From contig PYSS01000201.1 of the NCBI GenBank assembly GCA_003049465.1, positions 1 through 39,724 on the forward strand: a stretch of 39,724 nucleotides of DNA, written 5' to 3'. Below the pieces are notes generated by a model. It was not told where the DNA came from. It saw only the letters and a list, made by a program, of their open reading frames with translations, and made no database searches. This stretch comes from Magnaporthiopsis rhizophila. Lineage: Eukaryota; Ascomycota; Sordariomycetes; Magnaporthales; Magnaporthaceae. The translations under genes were made by a program, and so were the position numbers. Of the stretch, positions 20,250 through 32,255 are shown piece after piece (the first letter of the stretch is position 1; the number at the start of each line of letters is the position of its first letter).

Positions 20250-20870
20250 TAAAAAAAATACAAGGTTTTTTGGGTTTTTGAAATTTTTATTAATAATTTA
20301 TCCGGAATTTTAACAAAAAAACATTTTTTTTTGTAAATTTTACCAAAAATGATACCCAACTTTATTAAAAAATACAAAAATAAAAGATTTTTAACTTATT
20401 AAAAAAGGCTATAATATAAAAATTAATATTAATTTGCCAAACCCAGATAAATTTTTTAAAATTGAAATTAATATGTTAAATTTTGCAATTAGGGCTTAAT
20501 TTAACCAATAAAATAATAATAAAAGGTTATATTTTTATATTTTTTTATTATATAAATTTAAGAACCCGAAATTAAATTACCCATCTTATAATAAAAAAAT
20601 TATAATTAGTATTTAAATATTTAAAAAATAAAATATATTTGTGCTAAATAAACCACGATTATAAAATATCCAAATTATAAAAATTTTGCACATTTTATTA
20701 TTTGCCAAATTTTAAACAAATAATAAATTTGTTGGAATTAATTGTCTTAAAATTATAATTTTTGGATTAAATATAAAAAAAACTCGAAAAATAAATAGGC
20801 AAATGTCTTAAACTGCTAACCAAACCATAAAAATAAAATACTGCCAAAAATGCACATAATTCTAATATAA
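20250..20870 (+). pseudogene. pol: Connection and RNase H of element D
   Basis: The connection motif reads NTRFFGFLKFLL near 20260-20290. RNase H landmarks: NPDKFFKIEINMLNFAI near 20442-20485, YKFKNPKLNYPSYNKKI near 20552-20600, and a ...RKINRQMS..TANQ end near 20785-20830. Stops throughout. Confidence 0.8.
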
Positions 20871-20879
20871 AAACCGGAT

Positions 20880-21930
20880 AAATTTTTGGTTTTAACATAA
20901 TAAATATTAATAAAAATTATAGTTTAAAAAAAATAAACTTTTAAAAAAATATAACAAATTTATGCCTAATTGGTTTATAAATCCCAAAAAATAACCAAAA
21001 TATGGAAAAAATTGTAATAGTATCACGGGCTTATCCGAACCCGAACCAAGGTCCGCAAAATAATAAAAAATTATAAAAATTACGCCAATAATAAGGCTAA
21101 TAAATATAAATTTTATAAATTATTTTAGCCTTTACCAGCGCTTAATAAAACCTGGCAAAAAATTACGATAAAGTTTATAATTAAGCTTTTTGAATCAGAA
21201 AAGCCCCTAATAAATAACCAATATAATAATATTTTAATAATGGTAAATAAATTTACTAAATATGCCTTATTCTATCCTATAAAAAAATAGCAATATTGCA
21301 AAATTAGTATATATTTTTATCAGAAATATAATTTCGGAATACAAAATACCTAATAAATTAATTACGGATCGAAATAAATTATTTATTAGCAAGTTTTGAA
21401 AGGCCCTAATAGCCAAATTTGCAGCAAAATACACATTATTAATAATTTATTATTCTGAAACAAATAAATAAATAAAACAAACAAACCAAATTATACAATA
21501 AAATTTATATTATTATATTAATTATAAATAAATTAATTGGGTATAATTATTTTTTATAGTTTAGTTTATTTATAACAATTCGGTATATAAAAATATAAAA
21601 GTTATACCTTTTTTGCAAATTACAAATTTATATTTACGGTGTACAAAAAACCTAAAATAAAAAAAACTACTTTAATAACGGAAATATAGGTTGCTAAAAT
21701 AACCAAATTATACAAGCACCTGTAAAAAAAAGCTCGAAAAGTTACAAAAATGCATATCCACCCAGGCAAACAAAAAAAAGCTTAAAAAACCAACCTTTAA
21801 AAAAAGGGATAATATTTATCTTTTGTGTTATAATATTAAAATAAAATAACCAAATAATAAGCTGGATTATAAAAAATCCGAACCGTTCAAAATTAAAAAA
21901 AAAATTTAATAATTAATTATAAACTTTAAT
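20880..21930 (+). pseudogene. pol: Integrase of element D
   Basis: The zinc region is near 21025-21110 (a CHG..-like codon run and NYAN). The core contains a MVNKFTKYALF stretch near 21240-21270, where the first catalytic D reads N, and a TDRNKLFISKF stretch near 21362-21395, where the second D is kept. QTNQIIQ-like text lies near 21478-21500. The basic KKPTFKKRDNIYLL segment is near 21785-21825. Inserts element cDNA in active relatives. Confidence 0.85.
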
Positions 21931-22009
21931 TATTATTAACCATAAAAATCCATTTTATTTTTCACGTTTCCCTATTAAAACCGGCACCGGCTGGTTTAAA
22001 AAGTATAAA

Positions 22010-22205
22010 ATTAATGGAAATAAATCCAAATTAAAAGTGGGAAATTAAGGAGATCCTTAAAAATAAAATATATTATCGTAAATAATGGTACCTGGTCAAA
22101 TAAGCAGGATAAAGCTATAAATATAATATTTGGGGGAAAAAAACAAACCTTAAAATTGCCAAAAGGTTTTATAAAAATATTGGCAAAAGCAATTATCAAA
22201 GGGTT
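22010..22205 (+). pseudogene. Chromodomain of element D
   Basis: The clearest chromodomain of the window: KWEIKEILKNKIYYRK near 22037-22085, WYLVK-stop-AG near 22088-22115, YKYNIWGKKTNLKIAKRFYKNI near 22120-22185. One cage tryptophan is intact, others are stops. Fused to the integrase end, as in chromoviruses, where it directs insertion to H3K9-methylated chromatin. Confidence 0.8.
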
Positions 22206-22429
22206 AATAAAAAAAAGCTTAACCTAACAATATGCCGCTGCGCGCACTGTTATATTAAAAGGCGCATTGGAAATTAAACCCAGGGTTTTTTATTTAAGGA
22301 ACAAATATATTATTATTACGCTGCGCAATTAAAAAAAAATGTTAAAAAAGTAATAATTAATCCGATTAACAAAGGGCAAATAGGTTAGGGTTAAAAATAA
22401 TCCCGAAACCAGCCCAATTAAAAGGAGGA

Positions 22430-22900
22430 AATTTGGGGAACAGAATAATAAAAGGGATAGGGGCCTGCGCGGCCGCCTGCCCGGCTTTTTCCCGCTTTAC
22501 CCGTTTTAATTTTTCCAAATTATTAATGCCTCGGGATAGCGCACATAATATTTGCTTTAACCAAAAGTTTTTTTTTGCTTTTGCAAACGTTCCAATTGGT
22601 TATTAAAAGCACAATATTTGTCCTTAATGGCCCGGACGGCCGCTTTTAACTGTTAGTACTGATAACTAATAAAGCGAAGCTGGTTAGGGGATGGGCCTAA
22701 AATGTTGCATCCAAAACAGTTAATACGAAAATATTTTATATAACAAAACAAGTTTTAAAAAAAAAGCTTCATATTTGTCCGCTTAAAAATCTTATACCAA
22801 TAAATACAAAAAGGTATAAAAATAGCAGATAACAGGATAATAATGAAAAGGTCCTTCCAATAAAGCGTTAAAAAGGCTGCTGGTTTGCACTTTTATACCC
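22430..22900 (-). pseudogene. Conserved antisense reading frame, element D
   Basis: Minus strand, CFGCNILGPSPNQLRFISYQ near 22740-22680. After one stop, QLKAAVRAIKDKYCAFNNQL runs into ERLQKQKK near 22670-22590. A one-base frame change near 22585 then gives INNLEKLKRVKREKAGQAAA near 22530-22465. The GC-rich, low-stop character here (three glutamine-rich lines without stops) makes this the most convincing coding reading in the 3' region. Pattern: alternating K/R/E and L/I, typical of a coiled coil. Homologues in C, A, B and G. Confidence 0.55.
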
Positions 22901-23022
22901 GACCAAACATTTTGTTAGGGTAAAAAAAAATAAGGTAAAAGGAAAAAAATATGCATTATTTGATAAGGAAAAAACGGCAAAAGATATGGCCAAAAGGATT
23001 TAGCTTGGAAAAGGAGACCTGG

Positions 23023-23519
23023 TATTATAATTATGCTACGCCCGGAGGGGATAAAAGGGTTAGGAGGCTAAGCCCTAGTGGTACGCTTTAATCCCACGGC
23101 AGGGTAATATAATCGCAGCAGCAAACAAAGGTTACGTAAAAAAAGCACGTAATTTAATAATTTATAATTTGCCTCACAAATCACAAATCAGGAAAAGTGC
23201 TTTATAATTTGCCTTACAAACCACAAATTAAAAGAAGTGCTTTGTAATCTGCCTCGCAAATCACAAATTAAAGAATTTAGTAAAGGGGGTTGCTTATTTA
23301 TAAATAAGAGCAGGACCCCCAGATAAAAAGGTAGTTTTAACTGAGGCCTCGGCATCAGTTAACCTAAGTTAGCTCCAAAATACCCTTTTGGGCAAGCAAT
23401 AACAGATAACTGTTCTACCAGACCCCCAGATCACGTGCAAGGCGACCTTGCAACCCAGTACTGCTTAACACCGCTCCTAGGTGCCCTACCCTAGGAGCAT
23501 AAGGTTTGTGATTGTAACA
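23023..23519 (+). repeat. 3' LTR of gypsy element D (LTR2)
   Basis: 497 bp, start tattataattatgctacg, end gattgtaaca. It carries three ~40-bp tandem units (23161-23200, 23201-23240, 23241-23275; tttataatttgcctcacaaa type) absent from the solo LTR2. Right TSD candidate TTAGG (23520-23524); the left partner is outside the window. Confidence 0.9.
23161..23275 (+). repeat. Three 40-bp tandem units in the D LTR
   Basis: Units start tttataatttgcctcaca, tttataatttgccttaca and tttgtaatctgcctcgca. Each contains a small inverted pair (ttgtgattt/aaatcacaa type). Confidence 0.85.
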
Positions 23520-24137
23520 TTAGGCTTGCTTTCGTACTGGGCACTTTTAATAATAAAATAAATGTTTAACTTTATTGTATGGAATATAAAATACCCCGCT
23601 AATATTTATTAATAATTTTATAATAATCTCCTTTTTTCCCGCATTTTTTATTATTATATTTTTTCAAATCGCATTATACGCAGGCCCTATTTAGCTTGCA
23701 AAATGGGCTTTGATAGCCCCAGTTTTAGCATTTAAAACATTAGGCTATTACCAGTTTAAAATCAAAAAAAATAACATTAATACATTAATATTCTGTTTAA
23801 AATAATTCTTTTATAATTAAATTATTTCCTCGATTTCGGTAAATTAAATAAATACAGTTACAATTAATTTATTATTCCGCCGTTTTTATATTATAACCGA
23901 AATATTTTAAATATTATTCATTTTATTATTTATATTTCATTTTTTAACCAGTTTGGACCAGAAAAGCGCTTTTCTGTTTTTATTTAAATAGGGTTGCAGA
24001 ATATTTATAAAAATACTTATAGCTATTATTATAACCGTTTACCATTTAATAAATAAGCAGCAATTTGCATAATTTCCGGTATATTTTATTTTTATAAAAT
24101 TCATGTACCAAAAATATAGCGGATAATACTTTAAAAG
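23520..24137 (-). pseudogene. ORF1-like protein with tandem CCHC zinc knuckles (element X)
   Basis: On the minus strand, a FFDFKLVIA lead (about 23775-23747) enters a first knuckle at 23746-23695 (CFKCQNWGYQSPFC) and a second at 23686-23638 (CVQCDLKKYNNKKC). Both have spacing CX2CX4[Y]X4C, where the expected histidine reads tyrosine, exactly the CAT-to-TAT change RIP makes. Paired knuckles after a hydrophobic stretch are typical of the RNA-binding ORF1 of Tad-like LINEs. A gag of another retroelement is the alternative. The frame ends at element D (23519). Confidence 0.5.
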
Positions 24138-24435
24138 TATTAGCAGAAGAGGGTTTCTCCTATTTAATCGGCTCGGAGATTTTCAAAAGGGGTGAACAAC
24201 AATCTTTATAATCTGGGGAAATCTTATTATTATATACAAAGAGAAAAGAATTTATTTGCCTAAAGAAGGGCAAAAACTGCCCTTTTATTTGCGCGGAGGC
24301 GATTGCCCAAAGGGCGATCTGCCGTTTTAGCCGCACAGGCCGGTTGGCCCGTGCGGGATCCAAAAAGGCCCAAAAAATCCCTCCATTCCGTCCTCCTTTT
24401 CCGGATCGCACGCATACAAAATACCTATTCCGATA
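24138..24435 (-). repeat. 3' LTR of copia element H
   Basis: 298 bp, reading TATTAGCAGA...TTCCGATA on the plus strand. It aligns with 33083-33381. The adjoining text at 24436-24455 (ccggcaattttttcttttg) is the reverse complement of a purine tract, as expected next to a 3' LTR. Confidence 0.85.
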
Positions 24436-26640
24436 CCGGCAATTTTTTCTTTTGTGCGCGGGTATTTCGGTATTTTATTCCTATAATATAATAGGTTTAT
24501 CCCGAAAATCGTAAAAATTTTCAAAAATTCTAACAGAGGGGTTTTCACAAAGGAAATACTAGATCCGGTGATTCGGTTTTTTAATAAAGGAAATAGCCGG
24601 ATCTGGTAATTCGAAATGTTTATTTAAAAAAAGGAGCGGTCTTGGTGGGCCGGTAATTAAGGCAAAAAAAAATAAGCGCTTTGGAAAGGCATTTTTATGC
24701 TTTGGAAATATTAAATTATTAAACCAAAGAATAATAAGAAAAAAATAATGCAAATGCGGATCTTTACATAATAAAAAGCTATTTAGCAAATTGTTTTAAT
24801 AAAAATAATATTAATAATTGCTTTTATAATTTTAAAGGTAGGATTTGTGCTTATATAAAAGTATTTCGTTTGCCCCATTTGCAATCCGGCTAAGCTGCAC
24901 CGATAAATTTTACTTATTAACCTGTTCTTTTTATACCCTGTTTGTATACGCTTTATTATTTAAAATCCCGATCAGTTAATTATTATTTTATTAATTATTA
25001 TTTTTTTTCCCTTTTTTTCTGCCTTTTTTTTTATTTTTGCAGCCAAAATGGCTGGTGAAAAAAAATTGTCAAATTTTGTATAATTGCGCAAAAATTATCG
25101 TTTTTAGAATTTGGGCCCAACTGATAATCTTTTATCGAGCGGTAACAAATTTGAAATTATTGTTTATAATAATCAAACTGAGAAATAAGCTGGTTTTCTG
25201 CAAAATTTGGCTGTATTAATATTCCCAGCTTAATTAAATAATTCCCAAATTGGTGCCGATACCGTTAGTGTATTAATATTTATTTTAAAAAAACCAAACG
25301 TGCTTAAATTTCATATAAGCCGTTTTTTGCTTCAATTTCGAATCCCGATCCTATTCCGACCGAAAATCTTAAATATAATCCTGCGGCTGGCCTTTTCAAA
25401 ATTGTTAATCCTTTTTTTATTAATCCCGATAATATTATAAATTTTGCCGTAGCAGCATTATAAATAATTAAAATCACAGGCATTTTTTTGGGATCCGTAT
25501 TTAAATTTTCAGATAATTATTAAAAAAAGGATAAAAAGTTCCGCATTAAATAAAAAAGGATTATTTTTTGGCAAATAATTAATATTTTATTAAAAGCAGC
25601 TATTTAATATTAATTAAATTATAATAATTTAATAAATAAACAAACCAAATTTATTAATTAGTTTAATAATAATTCTATTATGCAAAAAAATAGCAATAAA
25701 AAAAAGGAGTTTATTAAGCCCTTAATTTTCCAGTTTCAAAACAAACCTTTTACCGAGCAATATAAACAGGCCATAACTTATGTTGTGTTTTCCGAATAGT
25801 TAAAATTTGCTTAAACGTAATTATAACCTTTATAAAAGCCGGCTAAAATTATCGATTTTATTATTTAGCAATCCGAAAATTATTTTAAGCCCAAAATCCC
25901 TAAAAAGAAAAAAGGCAAGGGTAAAATTATTTTTAAAATTTCCAACCGTTTTATTATTAGCAGCAAAAATATTAAACCGCCAATTTTAAGCTTTAGCAAG
26001 CGCAATAAAAAAGGGGATTTAAGATTAATCTTATATTTGGGATATTTCAAATTAATTTTGGCCGGTAAAATGCCGGAGCTTAATAAAAAAGATAATTGCC
26101 GGAATCAAATCCCGAACAGAAAACAGTATTGGCTATATACTTTTAAGCTATATGTGCAAACCTATATAAATTTTTCAATTTTTGAAAACTTAATTATAAA
26201 ATCGGGCTAATAATTATTTTTAATTTTTTTCTGGTTTTGCATTTAGCCTTTAAATTTTTTGCAATATAGCGCCAAAACAAAAAGGCTTGCAAAAAAACTA
26301 TAAATTTATTTCCTGGATTAAATAATCGAAATACATTTTGCTATTAAGGATGATTTAATTGCAAAATTTAACAAATAAAAAATTATTTATAGAATAATGC
26401 TAATTTTTACCGAAAAAGATAAAGGTAAAAATAATTTGTTTACCGAAACAAATAATAATTTCCTTATAATAATATAAACAAAATATAATATTACAGGCCA
26501 AACGGTTATTTTAAAAATATAAAATACTGCAGCCCTAATAAAAGTGCATAATAAAAAAAAATTTAGGGATATACATTTAAAAAATTGCAATATCGTTTTT
26601 TTGCGCGATATTATTTGCTATTTTTATCAATTATAAAAAG
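24436..26640. other. 2.2-kb tail of copia H between RNase H and 3' LTR
   Basis: Copia elements normally end soon after RNase H, but here 2.2 kb follow before the LTR. The minus strand gives no recognisable domain. Strand composition flips: plus-strand purine-rich from about 25690 to 26600, pyrimidine-rich in the copia genes beyond. It may hold an extra gene or an old nested insertion whose ends I cannot find. 24560-25600 is very AT-rich with short frames only. Confidence 0.5.
25680..26210 (+). pseudogene. Unrecognised plus-strand frame in the copia tail
   Basis: A single forward frame is readable for about 175 codons, with stops almost only where C-to-T change of CAA/CAG would put them (a cluster at 25797-25840). 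It includes FIKPLIFQFQNKPFTEQYKQ, then YFKPKIPKKKKGKGKIIF near 25877-25930, LRLILYLGYFKLILAGKMPE near 26021-26080 and a YWLYTFKLYVQTYINFS end. I do not recognise the protein. It lies antisense to the copia genes. An overlapping frame at 25807-25989 is open for 60 codons. Confidence 0.35.
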
Positions 26641-27360
26641 CACAATTTTATATTATATTATATTATATTTTTAAGGTTTGCTGCTTTTGTTATAAAAATT
26701 AAAAATTAATTTATTATAACCCTTGGTTTTTTTTATTTTTGATTTTGTTTTACTTATCCTTTAACCCTAATTATTATTATATTAAAACTAATAAAGTTTT
26801 TTAAAGCCCTGTTTAGCTGATTTTTGGTTATAGTATTTGCAGAATTATTTGCTTTTGCAATCCACCGGATTTTATTAATTTCCCAACCCTTATAAGATTT
26901 GCAAAAAATTATAATATTTATTATAAAATGTTTTTTTATTATTATTTTTAGTTAAATAAAGTATTAATATAGCAAAAAGCTGTTAATATAAATTACCAGT
27001 TTGCAAAAGGGCAGGTCCAGTTTTTTATTAATTGCTAAAAGCATTATTTTAAAAATATAGCCCGTATCAAATCCGCTAATTATATTATAAATTTTGCTGG
27101 GAAAAATGCTTTATATTACCCTGTTATATTTAACAAAACTTTAATACAGTATATTTCCGGTAATTTAAAAGCTATTTTCCTGCTTTATGCTGGTTTTAAC
27201 TCCAAAAATAACCATAAAACCGATTTATAAACTAAAATCCTTATTATTAACAAAAAATCCGTTTATAAATATAAATAATTTTGTTTTTAACAAATCAAAT
27301 TAAATATAATTCAAACCTTTATTCGTATTATTAATTTACCAATAAATATATTTGTTAAGT
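26640..27360 (-). pseudogene. pol: RNase H of copia element H
   Basis: Minus strand, clear copia-type RNase H: NGFFVNNKDFSL near 27255-27220, ITGNILY near 27165, a SIFPSKIYNIISGFDTGYIF stretch near 27115-27055 (family S-x-LASE-Y), LDLPFCKLVIYINSF near 27025-26985 (family CTDS; D reads N), KSYKGWEINKIRWI near 26900-26860, and ANTITKN near 26840 (family NPADAMTK). It removes RNA from hybrids in working copies. Few but decisive stops. The C-terminal end is near 26760-26640. Confidence 0.88.
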
Positions 27361-28830
27361 TTTTTAATATCCGTATCCTGGGATTTTTTGGCTTATACCG
27401 CTATAAAATAGTCGAAAGCAGCTTCCGATTGATATATTAAACTAATATATACCCTTTATACATATTGGATAATATACTGTTACTGGGTATTATCGCTTTT
27501 ATAAAGCGCAAGTTTAAGCCAATTTGCCTATTTTTTTTGCTATATATACATAATTATTTTACCGATCGCAATTTTGCAATTATTAAAATAACCTTTATTA
27601 TTAAGGCCTAAAATGAATCTCGGTTTGGCCTTAAAACCTGCCTTTTAAAAGGCAACTTTTTCCTTTTCCATAAATTTTTTCCTATTTAAATTTAACGTAT
27701 TATTAATTTATATACCGATAATTTCAAAACTTTTACCGATCTTTAAAATAAATAAACAGGGATTATAATTAAAAATGGAGCAATTTAATTATTTTTTATG
27801 ATACTTTTGGTACGTTATAAGCCAATATAATCCGGTTTTAGCTAATTTATAAAACGGTTTAATCAAACAAAATATGGTTCCAAAAGGGTATTATTGCTGC
27901 AATTTTATAGGAAAATATAAATAAATAATCCTTTATAACTCGGTTTTGGCCTGGGTATATATTTGGCTAATATTTCGGATTATTAGCTGGGTTTTTATAG
28001 CTATAAAAATTAATATAAGCGTAAGGATCAGGTATTAATTATATTATATAATTATTAGGAATTGGATAAATAATATCAATTTTTTTCAATTATTATATTT
28101 TTATATCACAAATTTCAATTTTTTATAAAGGTTTGCATTTATTTTTTTAACCTTTTTAATTATATATATTCCGAAAATTTTTACCGATTTATTAATTTAA
28201 TATTATCTAATTAGCTCGATTATATTATTAACCAGCAAATTGCTAATTTTTTTTTGGTTAAATTATTTAAAAAATTTGCCTAAGTTTGTGATTTTTCCAA
28301 CCTATTAATAATAAAGCGCTAAATATATAAACTCCGTTTTTTTGCGCTTATAAATGCTATTGGGATATTTGCTGCCTCGGGGTTGCGCTAAAATCATTCA
28401 TATTATTTGGGTGCCGGTTTATCGGTTAATGCAATAACTAAAGGTGCCGGTGGTTCAGGTACCCTGTACAGCCTTTTTTATTTATACGGAAAAAATAGCG
28501 GCAATTTTTCGATTTTTAAATCATTTTTGCTAATATTTGTTAAGTTATTAATTTACCGTTCTGTATTTTTATAAAACCGTTTTCGAAGCCGCGGCTGGTT
28601 TGGAACTGGATATTTAAATAATTCCGGCTATTTTTTTGGACCTATTATTTGCTACTCCTCCGATTTATAATAAAATTTGCAAATAATGCTTCGAAATATT
28701 ACTAAACCATTTGATATATTTATTATAATTTTATCTTTTGTTACAAATAGCACTTTAAAAAATCCCTGCCATTTTTATTTTTTTCGATAAATAAAAACCT
28801 TATTTTTTAAAGCAAAAAAACTGGGCAATA
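27361..28830 (-). pseudogene. pol: Reverse transcriptase of copia element H
   Basis: Minus strand. The second half is legible: IKPFYKLAKTGLYWLITYQK near 27858-27800 (family L-YGL-E-GLYW), YNPCLFI near 27765, a box read as INNTLNL at 27707-27690 where the two catalytic aspartates (family TDDT) became asparagines, KAGFKAKPRFIL near 27640-27605, and QSEAAFDY near 27425 before RNase H. The first half (27900-28830) is badly decayed. Converts element RNA to cDNA in active relatives. Confidence 0.85.
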
Positions 28831-28849
28831 TTTTTATAATACTCGGATT

Positions 28850-29520
28850 ATTACGCATATTTAAAGAATCGTTTACCCTCCGTTTAGCAAAAAGTTTGCG
28901 CAATTTTGCCATAATTTTGGTAATTATTGCTATTTGTTAAACCTATATTCCAAAAAATGCTAAATTATTATTAAATTGCAGTATAGCATTAAAAATAAGC
29001 AAAATAAGGATTAATCTATTAGGTTTTATAATATTATTTAATATTTTAACTGCTTTTTAAAATGCAAAATCGGGGTGGATATTAGGGCATTTTTTCTGAT
29101 TATTTTATAAGCACGTTAAAAAATTTATAATACCTTTTAACCTTATTTATCGACCAATATGCTTTTATTAAAACCTGATAATATATAATTGCAAAAAGCT
29201 TTATTTTTATTTGGAATTTGCTCGTAATAAAATTGGTTTTTGCATTATAAAATATAATATTAGGCGGGCCAAAATAAATATTAAACCAGCAATATTTAAA
29301 AATTTCCTATATTTTTTTAACTAATCCTTTTTTAAAAAATATTATTATATTAAATGCAATATTTGTATTAATTATATAAAATATTTATTTATTATCCAAA
29401 TATATAATATTAATAATTATTTTATAATTAAAATCGATATTATTTTTAAGCATAAATTTAAAATATTATAATACAAATTTATAATTTGGCAATAGTGGCA
29501 TATTTGATTAATTATTTGCA
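28850..29520 (-). pseudogene. pol: Integrase of copia element H
   Basis: Minus strand. The zinc pair ICHYCQ is at about 29512-29486. The core follows: IIYLDNK near 29410, then FGPPNIIFYNAKTNFITSKF near 29270-29215, where the family's second catalytic D reads N. IKAYWSINKVKRYY near 29170-29130 has the catalytic glutamate as K. The G-P-P and K-V-(E/K)-R-Y marks are diagnostic of copia integrase. It inserts cDNA into the host genome in intact relatives. Confidence 0.88.
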
Positions 29521-30260
29521 AAATGTTCCAATTTGCCCAATAGTTTACCTAGTCCAGCATATACCAAAAGTAATTAATAAAAAAATAACCAAAATATTTA
29601 TACAAATGCCTCAGCTTTATTTTTGTTAAAAAAGGCACCTTTATAATTATTTGATTAGTTAAATATAAAGCGCCTGAATAATTAGCCTTATTAAAAAAGA
29701 ACTATAAATGGCCTAATTTTTTGATAATTAAAATATGTTTGCCAAATTTTATTATAAGTTTATTATGTATATTATTAAAATAAATACCTAATTAGTTTAT
29801 ATTTTTAAGGTATAATAAAAAAAGGGTTTATATTAGGATTATATAAAAAATAATCGATCCAATTAAAATTTTTAACATAATTTTGCTCAGGTTAAATAGG
29901 GTATTTTCTAAACCAAAATAAATATAATATTTAAATTTGCCAATAATTAATTAAAAATCAGGCAGAAAATATTATAATATTCGAAATTATATAAAACTGG
30001 CGGTCGAAATTTTGGCCGCTTTTATATTTAAAAAAATGCCGCACCATTTATTTCCGTTAAAAAGCATATATTATTATAATACCTGCTTTTGATCGTTTTT
30101 ATTCTGGTTTTTATTTATTTATTATAAAAAATAAGCCTAAATGCAATACCGGACAGTTTTATTAATAGAATGGCTGGTAATAGCAGCAATAAGGAAATAT
30201 ATTAATAACGTTTTTCTTTTATCATTATTTAACTAATCGCTGGGCTTTAATATTAATTAA
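29521..30260 (-). pseudogene. pol: Protease and pre-integrase region of copia H
   Basis: Minus strand between gag and integrase. A GAG-pre-integrase type motif LRHLYKYFGYFF sits near 29622-29585 (family H-x-x-FGH). Upstream, near 29720-29690, a K-x-GH/FF-like run precedes it. The aspartic protease itself should lie at about 30200-29850, but I cannot point to its D-(S/T)-G triad; assignment there is by position. Confidence 0.6.
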
Positions 30261-30299
30261 GCCTGTTAATTAATTGCGGGTTTTTTATTATTCTTATTA

Positions 30300-32250
30300 T
30301 TGTTTTTTTTTATATTCGAGAAAAAATTAAGCAAAATTTTTTCTTTAATTGTTACGCTTTTAATAAATATTTTTTTAAAACTTTTTGCACTGCATTATTT
30401 TTCCGGTATATATTATATTAAATAGCAGCTGTACTTGGTATAACCCCAGCATTTGTTTTGGGAATTATAAAAGTGCTTTTTCCGGGGGCTATTATTATTT
30501 TATTTACCGGTATAATATTTATTTTGGGATTTTTTCCAAATTTATATTTAATAAAATAATTATTATAAATAGCAACATTTTTTTTACCTGCATAACATTG
30601 CAAAACTGGAAAACCAGGCCTTTAAATATTTTTTTAAACGTAGAAGGGCCATTTTAAGCTTGGGCATTTTTTGGATTGCACAAAAAACGCTTATAATTAG
30701 TTAATGGTTTTGTTAATAATCGGGGCCTAACATTTGTTAACAAATTTGAAATTTATCCAAAAGGGTTTGGAATATTTCCATTTTATTTTTATTTATATTT
30801 ATATTTTCGCAACTGATAATTTGGAATATAATTAAGCTTTAATTTGTATAATATTATTATTAATTAATTTTTGTATCAAAATGTTTCTTAAATTTTAAAT
30901 AAGTTTTTTTTAAAAATGCATTATTTGTTTATAACTTGGATAAAATAAACCTCGGTTTAACCTGTAAAAATTAATGGGAAAAATGCATAAAACTGTAAAA
31001 AAAATGCTAAATATTTTATAAGTATTTATAAAAATCAAAATTTTATTATCCAAAATATTGTATTATTTTTTAAAATATTTATGCATTTTATTATATATAT
31101 TTCCAAATATTTTTACCAAATTTGTATTAAAAAGTATATTAGTTATATCCAGCAAAAAAAAAATATACGGTACGGGCTAATTATTTGGCTTTTTGCCCGT
31201 TTATAGGCCAAAAATTTCTGATAATAATGGCTGGGCATATAATTTTTTACAGCTAAAAACCGGTTTTCCCAATTTGGCGGATCAGGAAAATGAACCCTAA
31301 TTAATCGATTAATCCCTGGTTTGGATAATAGCTATTATAAAATTGCTAAAATTTAATTTTTATAATATTTTTTAAAAGCATTAGGGAAATAATTATCCGG
31401 AAATTACCGTTTCGGTTTGGGGATCGGAAAAAGAAATTAATATTTCGGCCGGTTTTTATTTTAGTAACAAATTATTCCGTTATAAAAATAATTATTATAT
31501 TTTAATTTATATGGTAATTTATTTTAAGGATTTTCAATTAACCGTTTTTTATTAATTTGGTGGCTATATGCCTTTATTTGGGCCAATAATTTTGCAAGCA
31601 AAATTATAATTTTAAAAATTTTATTTTTATTTTAATAATTTATTATTAAGGATTTTATTATTTTCCCGATCGCCAGATTTCGGGCGTTATCCGTATCGGT
31701 TAATAATAAATTTAATTTTTTTAAACTTTTTAGGTTTAATTTGCCAAAAATAATAATCCCGCAATTTATTAAAAACTTAATAAATATTTTCGGAACTTTT
31801 GCATTTAACCAATCCATATATATAAAATTTAAACCGTTAAAATCCTTAAAAAATACTAAAAAAAATTACCGTATTATTGGCAGTTTTTAAGCATAAATTT
31901 AATAATCCAAATATTAATTTAATTATTAAAAGCGATTTGGAACGAGCTTTTTAAGGTATAATCCTTTTATTAAAAAAAATTTCGTTATAAAAATTTATAA
32001 AAGTTTAAAAAAAACCCAATCCTTTAAATAATTTTGTAATATTTTTCAAAAAATAATTTTTTTTTTAATCGGAATTCCTTTTGGAACTGCTTTTTTATAC
32101 TCCAAATATTTTGTTAATAATACCTATTTAATTATTAAAGCTTTATTAGAATAACCGTGCCTATTATTTTGGTAAATAAACAAATAAATTTATTTTAAAA
32201 TAATTTTTTAATTCAAAAACTTTTGAAAATTTAAAAACTAATAATTCAAT
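30300..32250 (-). pseudogene. gag: Gag region of copia element H
   Basis: Minus strand, 5' third of the element. Two open islands remain. One at 31817-31632 (61 codons, MDWLNAKVPKIFIKFL at the start, a LLLTDTDNARNLAIGK segment) fits the helical N-terminal part. The other at 30603-30418 (61 codons, with NPKINIIPVNKIIIAPGKST) lies near the gag-protease junction. A NWEKRFLAVKNYMPSHYYQK stretch near 31285-31225 lies between. I recognise none of these as named domains; they are called gag from position and length. Confidence 0.5.
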
Positions 32251-32255
32251 TTATT

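Larger units (their letters stand above)
16674..23519 (+). mobile_element. Gypsy element D (LTR2 family), 5' part outside the window
   Basis: Forward chromovirus entered in mid-gag. Element C inserted there, so D's 5' end lies left of the window. Order: end of gag with knuckle, linker, protease, RT (split by a reverse solo LTR2), RNase H, integrase, chromodomain, antisense frame, polypurine tract, 3' LTR (23023-23519). Right flank at 23520 is LINE ORF1 sequence, so D itself is nested. The RIP load is high. Confidence 0.88.

Noticed and set aside
23161..23275. CRISPR-like array (three ~40-bp units)
   Set aside because: Units are contiguous with no spacers and lie inside an LTR.
24121..24145. 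Palindromes aatactttaaaagtatt here and aatactgatcagtatt at 33071 as ends of the copia element
   Set aside because: The AAAAG duplication and equal 298/299-bp lengths place the LTR edge inside the palindromes; one lies outside and one inside the element, so the likeness is probably chance.
30385..30657. 90-codon plus-strand ORF
   Set aside because: Overlaps the minus-strand gag frame of copia H and shows no motif.
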